Origin: Streptomyces silvae
Lineage (GTDB): Bacteria > Actinomycetota > Actinomycetes > Streptomycetales > Streptomycetaceae
DNA: 40,731 bases
Assembly: GCF_016745505.1 (NCBI RefSeq)
Contig: NZ_JAERUC010000135.1
Coordinates: 1 to 40,731 of the forward strand
Direction of reading: 5' to 3'
Position numbers and translations under genes: made by a program. The notes below the pieces were generated by a model. That model saw nothing but the letters and a program-made list of their open reading frames with translations. It did no database searches and was not told where the DNA came from. Shown piece after piece: positions 39,580 through 40,731 of this stretch. Each line of letters starts with the position of its first letter. The stretch's first letter is position 1.

Positions 39580-40731
39580 TCAGTCCTTCCGCAGACCGAC
39601 CCCGCCCGGGGTGGTGTCCTGGACGCCGTCGTCCGCGGCGCTCCGGGGAGCCGGCACGGTGGCGGCGGCCGCCCCTTCGGCGGCTTCCTCGGCGGCGAGG
39701 CGTTCCATGCCGCTCGTCGTCTTGAGGGGCTTCTCCTTGATGAAGAGGACCGCCAGAAGACCGAGGAAGGCGAACGGGGTGGCGATGAGGAAGAGGTCGC
39801 CGGTCGCGACGCCGTACGCGTGCTCGACGATCTGCTTCATCGGCTCGGGCAGCTTGGTCATGTCGGGCACGGCGCTGCCGTGTCCGCCGCCGGCCGCGGG
39901 CAGCCCGCTCTCCGCGAGGCCCTTGGTCATCTCGGCGGCCACCCGGTTGGCGAGGATCGCGCCGAGCACGCTGGTACCGATGGTGCCGCCGAGGCTGCGG
40001 AAGAAGGACAGCACGGAGGTCGCGGCACCCAGTTCGTGCGCGGGCACGTCGTTCTGCGCGGCGAGCACGAGGTTCTGCATCAGCATGCCGACGCCGATGC
40101 CCATGAACGCCATGTAGACGCTCAGCAGTCCGAAGTGGGTGTCCGCGTCGATGGTCGAGAGCAGGCCGAGGCCCGCCGTCATGACGACGGCACCCGCGAT
40201 GAGGTAGACCTTCCACTTGCCGGTGGCGGAGATGATCTGCCCGGCGATCGTCGAGGAGACCAGCAGACCGCCGATCAGCGGAAGGCTCATGAGCCCCGCG
40301 ACGGTCGGCGACTTGCCCAGCGAGATCTGGAAGTACTGGGACAGGAACACGGTCCCGGCGAACATCGCGATACCGACGAAGAAGCTCGCCAGGGTCGTGA
40401 GCGTCACCGTGCGGTTGCGGAAGATGTCCAGCGGGATGATCGGCTCGGCGGCCCGCTGCTCGACGAAGACCGCCGCGATCAGGAGCACCAGCCCGGTCGT
40501 CACCAGAGCGGCCGTCTGCCAGGACGCCCAGTCGAAGCTGTTGCCCGCGAGGGACGTCCAGATCAGCAGCGCGCAGACGCCGGCCACGATCAGAAAGGCG
40601 CCCAGCCAGTCGATCCTGACCTGGCGGCGTACGGTCGGCAGCTTCAGGGTGCGCTGGAGGAGGACGATCCCGGCCAGCGCGAACGGCACACCGATGAAGA
40701 AGCACCAGCGCCAGCCGAGCCACGAGGTGTC
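39580..40731 (-). CDS. DHA2-type MFS exporter (N-terminal part outside window)
   Basis: 384 codons are visible, open to the window edge (the first residues read DTSWLGWRWCFFIGVPFA), so about 180 N-terminal residues are missing. The rest matches the second half of the exporter at 32712-35207 closely: EPIIPLDIFRNRTVTLTTLA, VFLSQYFQISLGKSPTVAGL, MLMQNLVLAAQNDVPAHELG and FFRSLGGTIGTSVLGAILAN. Unlike that paralogue it ends after a short Ala-rich tail (about 45 residues past the last helix) with no beta-sandwich domains. It is probably a proton-driven multidrug-type exporter; its regulator would lie beyond the edge. Confidence 0.92.
   Translation of the reverse strand, partial: DTSWLGWRWCFFIGVPFALAGIVLLQRTLKLPTVRRQVRIDWLGAFLIVAGVCALLIWTSLAGNSFDWASWQTAALVTTGLVLLIAAVFVEQRAAEPIIPLDIFRNRTVTLTTLASFFVGIAMFAGTVFLSQYFQISLGKSPTVAGLMSLPLIGGLLVSSTIAGQIISATGKWKVYLIAGAVVMTAGLGLLSTIDADTHFGLLSVYMAFMGIGVGMLMQNLVLAAQNDVPAHELGAATSVLSFFRSLGGTIGTSVLGAILANRVAAEMTKGLAESGLPAAGGGHGSAVPDMTKLPEPMKQIVEHAYGVATGDLFLIATPFAFLGLLAVLFIKEKPLKTTSGMERLAAEEAAEGAAAATVPAPRSAADDGVQDTTPGGVGLRKD

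Noticed and set aside
39225..39725. 166-codon plus-strand frame in the gap before the right-edge exporter
   Set aside because: Arg/Pro-rich, runs through two terminator stems and into the antisense of the exporter; no ribosome binding site.

Overview
The window reads as Streptomyces chromosome. GC is very high, with strong third-position GC bias. A subtilisin-inhibitor-family (SSI) protein is encoded, as are two adjacent SigB/SigF-type sigma factors resembling the sigN-sigF pair of S. coelicolor, and several ECF/SigE-type regulators. Only two genes contain a rare TTA codon. Names rest on recognising protein motifs by eye; no database was searched.

Layout. 1-5 kb: the 3' part of a LysR regulator, a prim-pol primase/polymerase under a near-consensus LexA (SOS) box, a small secreted protein, a SigE-family sigma factor, and an acyl-CoA ligase behind two perfect palindromes. 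5-10 kb: a 1344-residue PAS/pseudokinase/receiver protein with a hendecad coiled coil and a disordered Arg-motif linker, then an SSI-type protease inhibitor. 10.3-10.7 kb: tRNA-Ser(GCT) and tRNA-Arg(ACG), each followed by a strong hairpin. 10.9-16.4 kb: an accessory block directly 3' of tRNA-Arg. It holds two unknown proteins, two overlapping zinc-ribbon mini-genes divergent from a small HTH gene across a 38-bp inverted repeat, a Rep-like winged-helix gene with a TTA codon, and an XRE/TPR regulator, SpoIIAB-like ATPase and small acidic protein module.

16.5-21.5 kb: a core-like region with an NDH-2-type flavoprotein and an ECF41 sigma factor, a membrane protein with an acidic Tyr-rich stalk (TTA at codon 3), a DUF2797 protein and an amidohydrolase. 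21.5-27.6 kb: a tightly coupled four-gene cluster of OmpR-type response regulator, sensor kinase, GT2-GtrA glycosyltransferase and GT39-type membrane glycosyltransferase, probably for cell-envelope glycosylation. It ends at a 17-bp terminator stem. 27.7-30.2 kb: an MFS exporter with its TetR regulator and operator repeats over the promoter.

30.2-31.6 kb: a D-2-hydroxyacid dehydrogenase and an F420/FMN split-barrel protein in one operon. 31.7-35.8 kb: a MarR regulator, a DHA2 exporter fused to three C-terminal beta-sandwich domains, and a YceI protein carrying the same kind of domain at its N-terminus. Two TTGC-N5-GCAA operators overlie the MarR promoter. 36-39.2 kb: a leaderless small membrane protein, two sporulation/stress-type sigma factors, a Dabb protein and a 54-residue membrane protein. 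The right edge cuts a second DHA2 exporter that resembles the first but lacks the beta-sandwich tail.

The best candidates for something undescribed are the exporter/YceI pair sharing a beta-sandwich domain, the degenerate hybrid kinase with Glu at the phospho-His position, and the back-to-back promoter switch in the accessory block.
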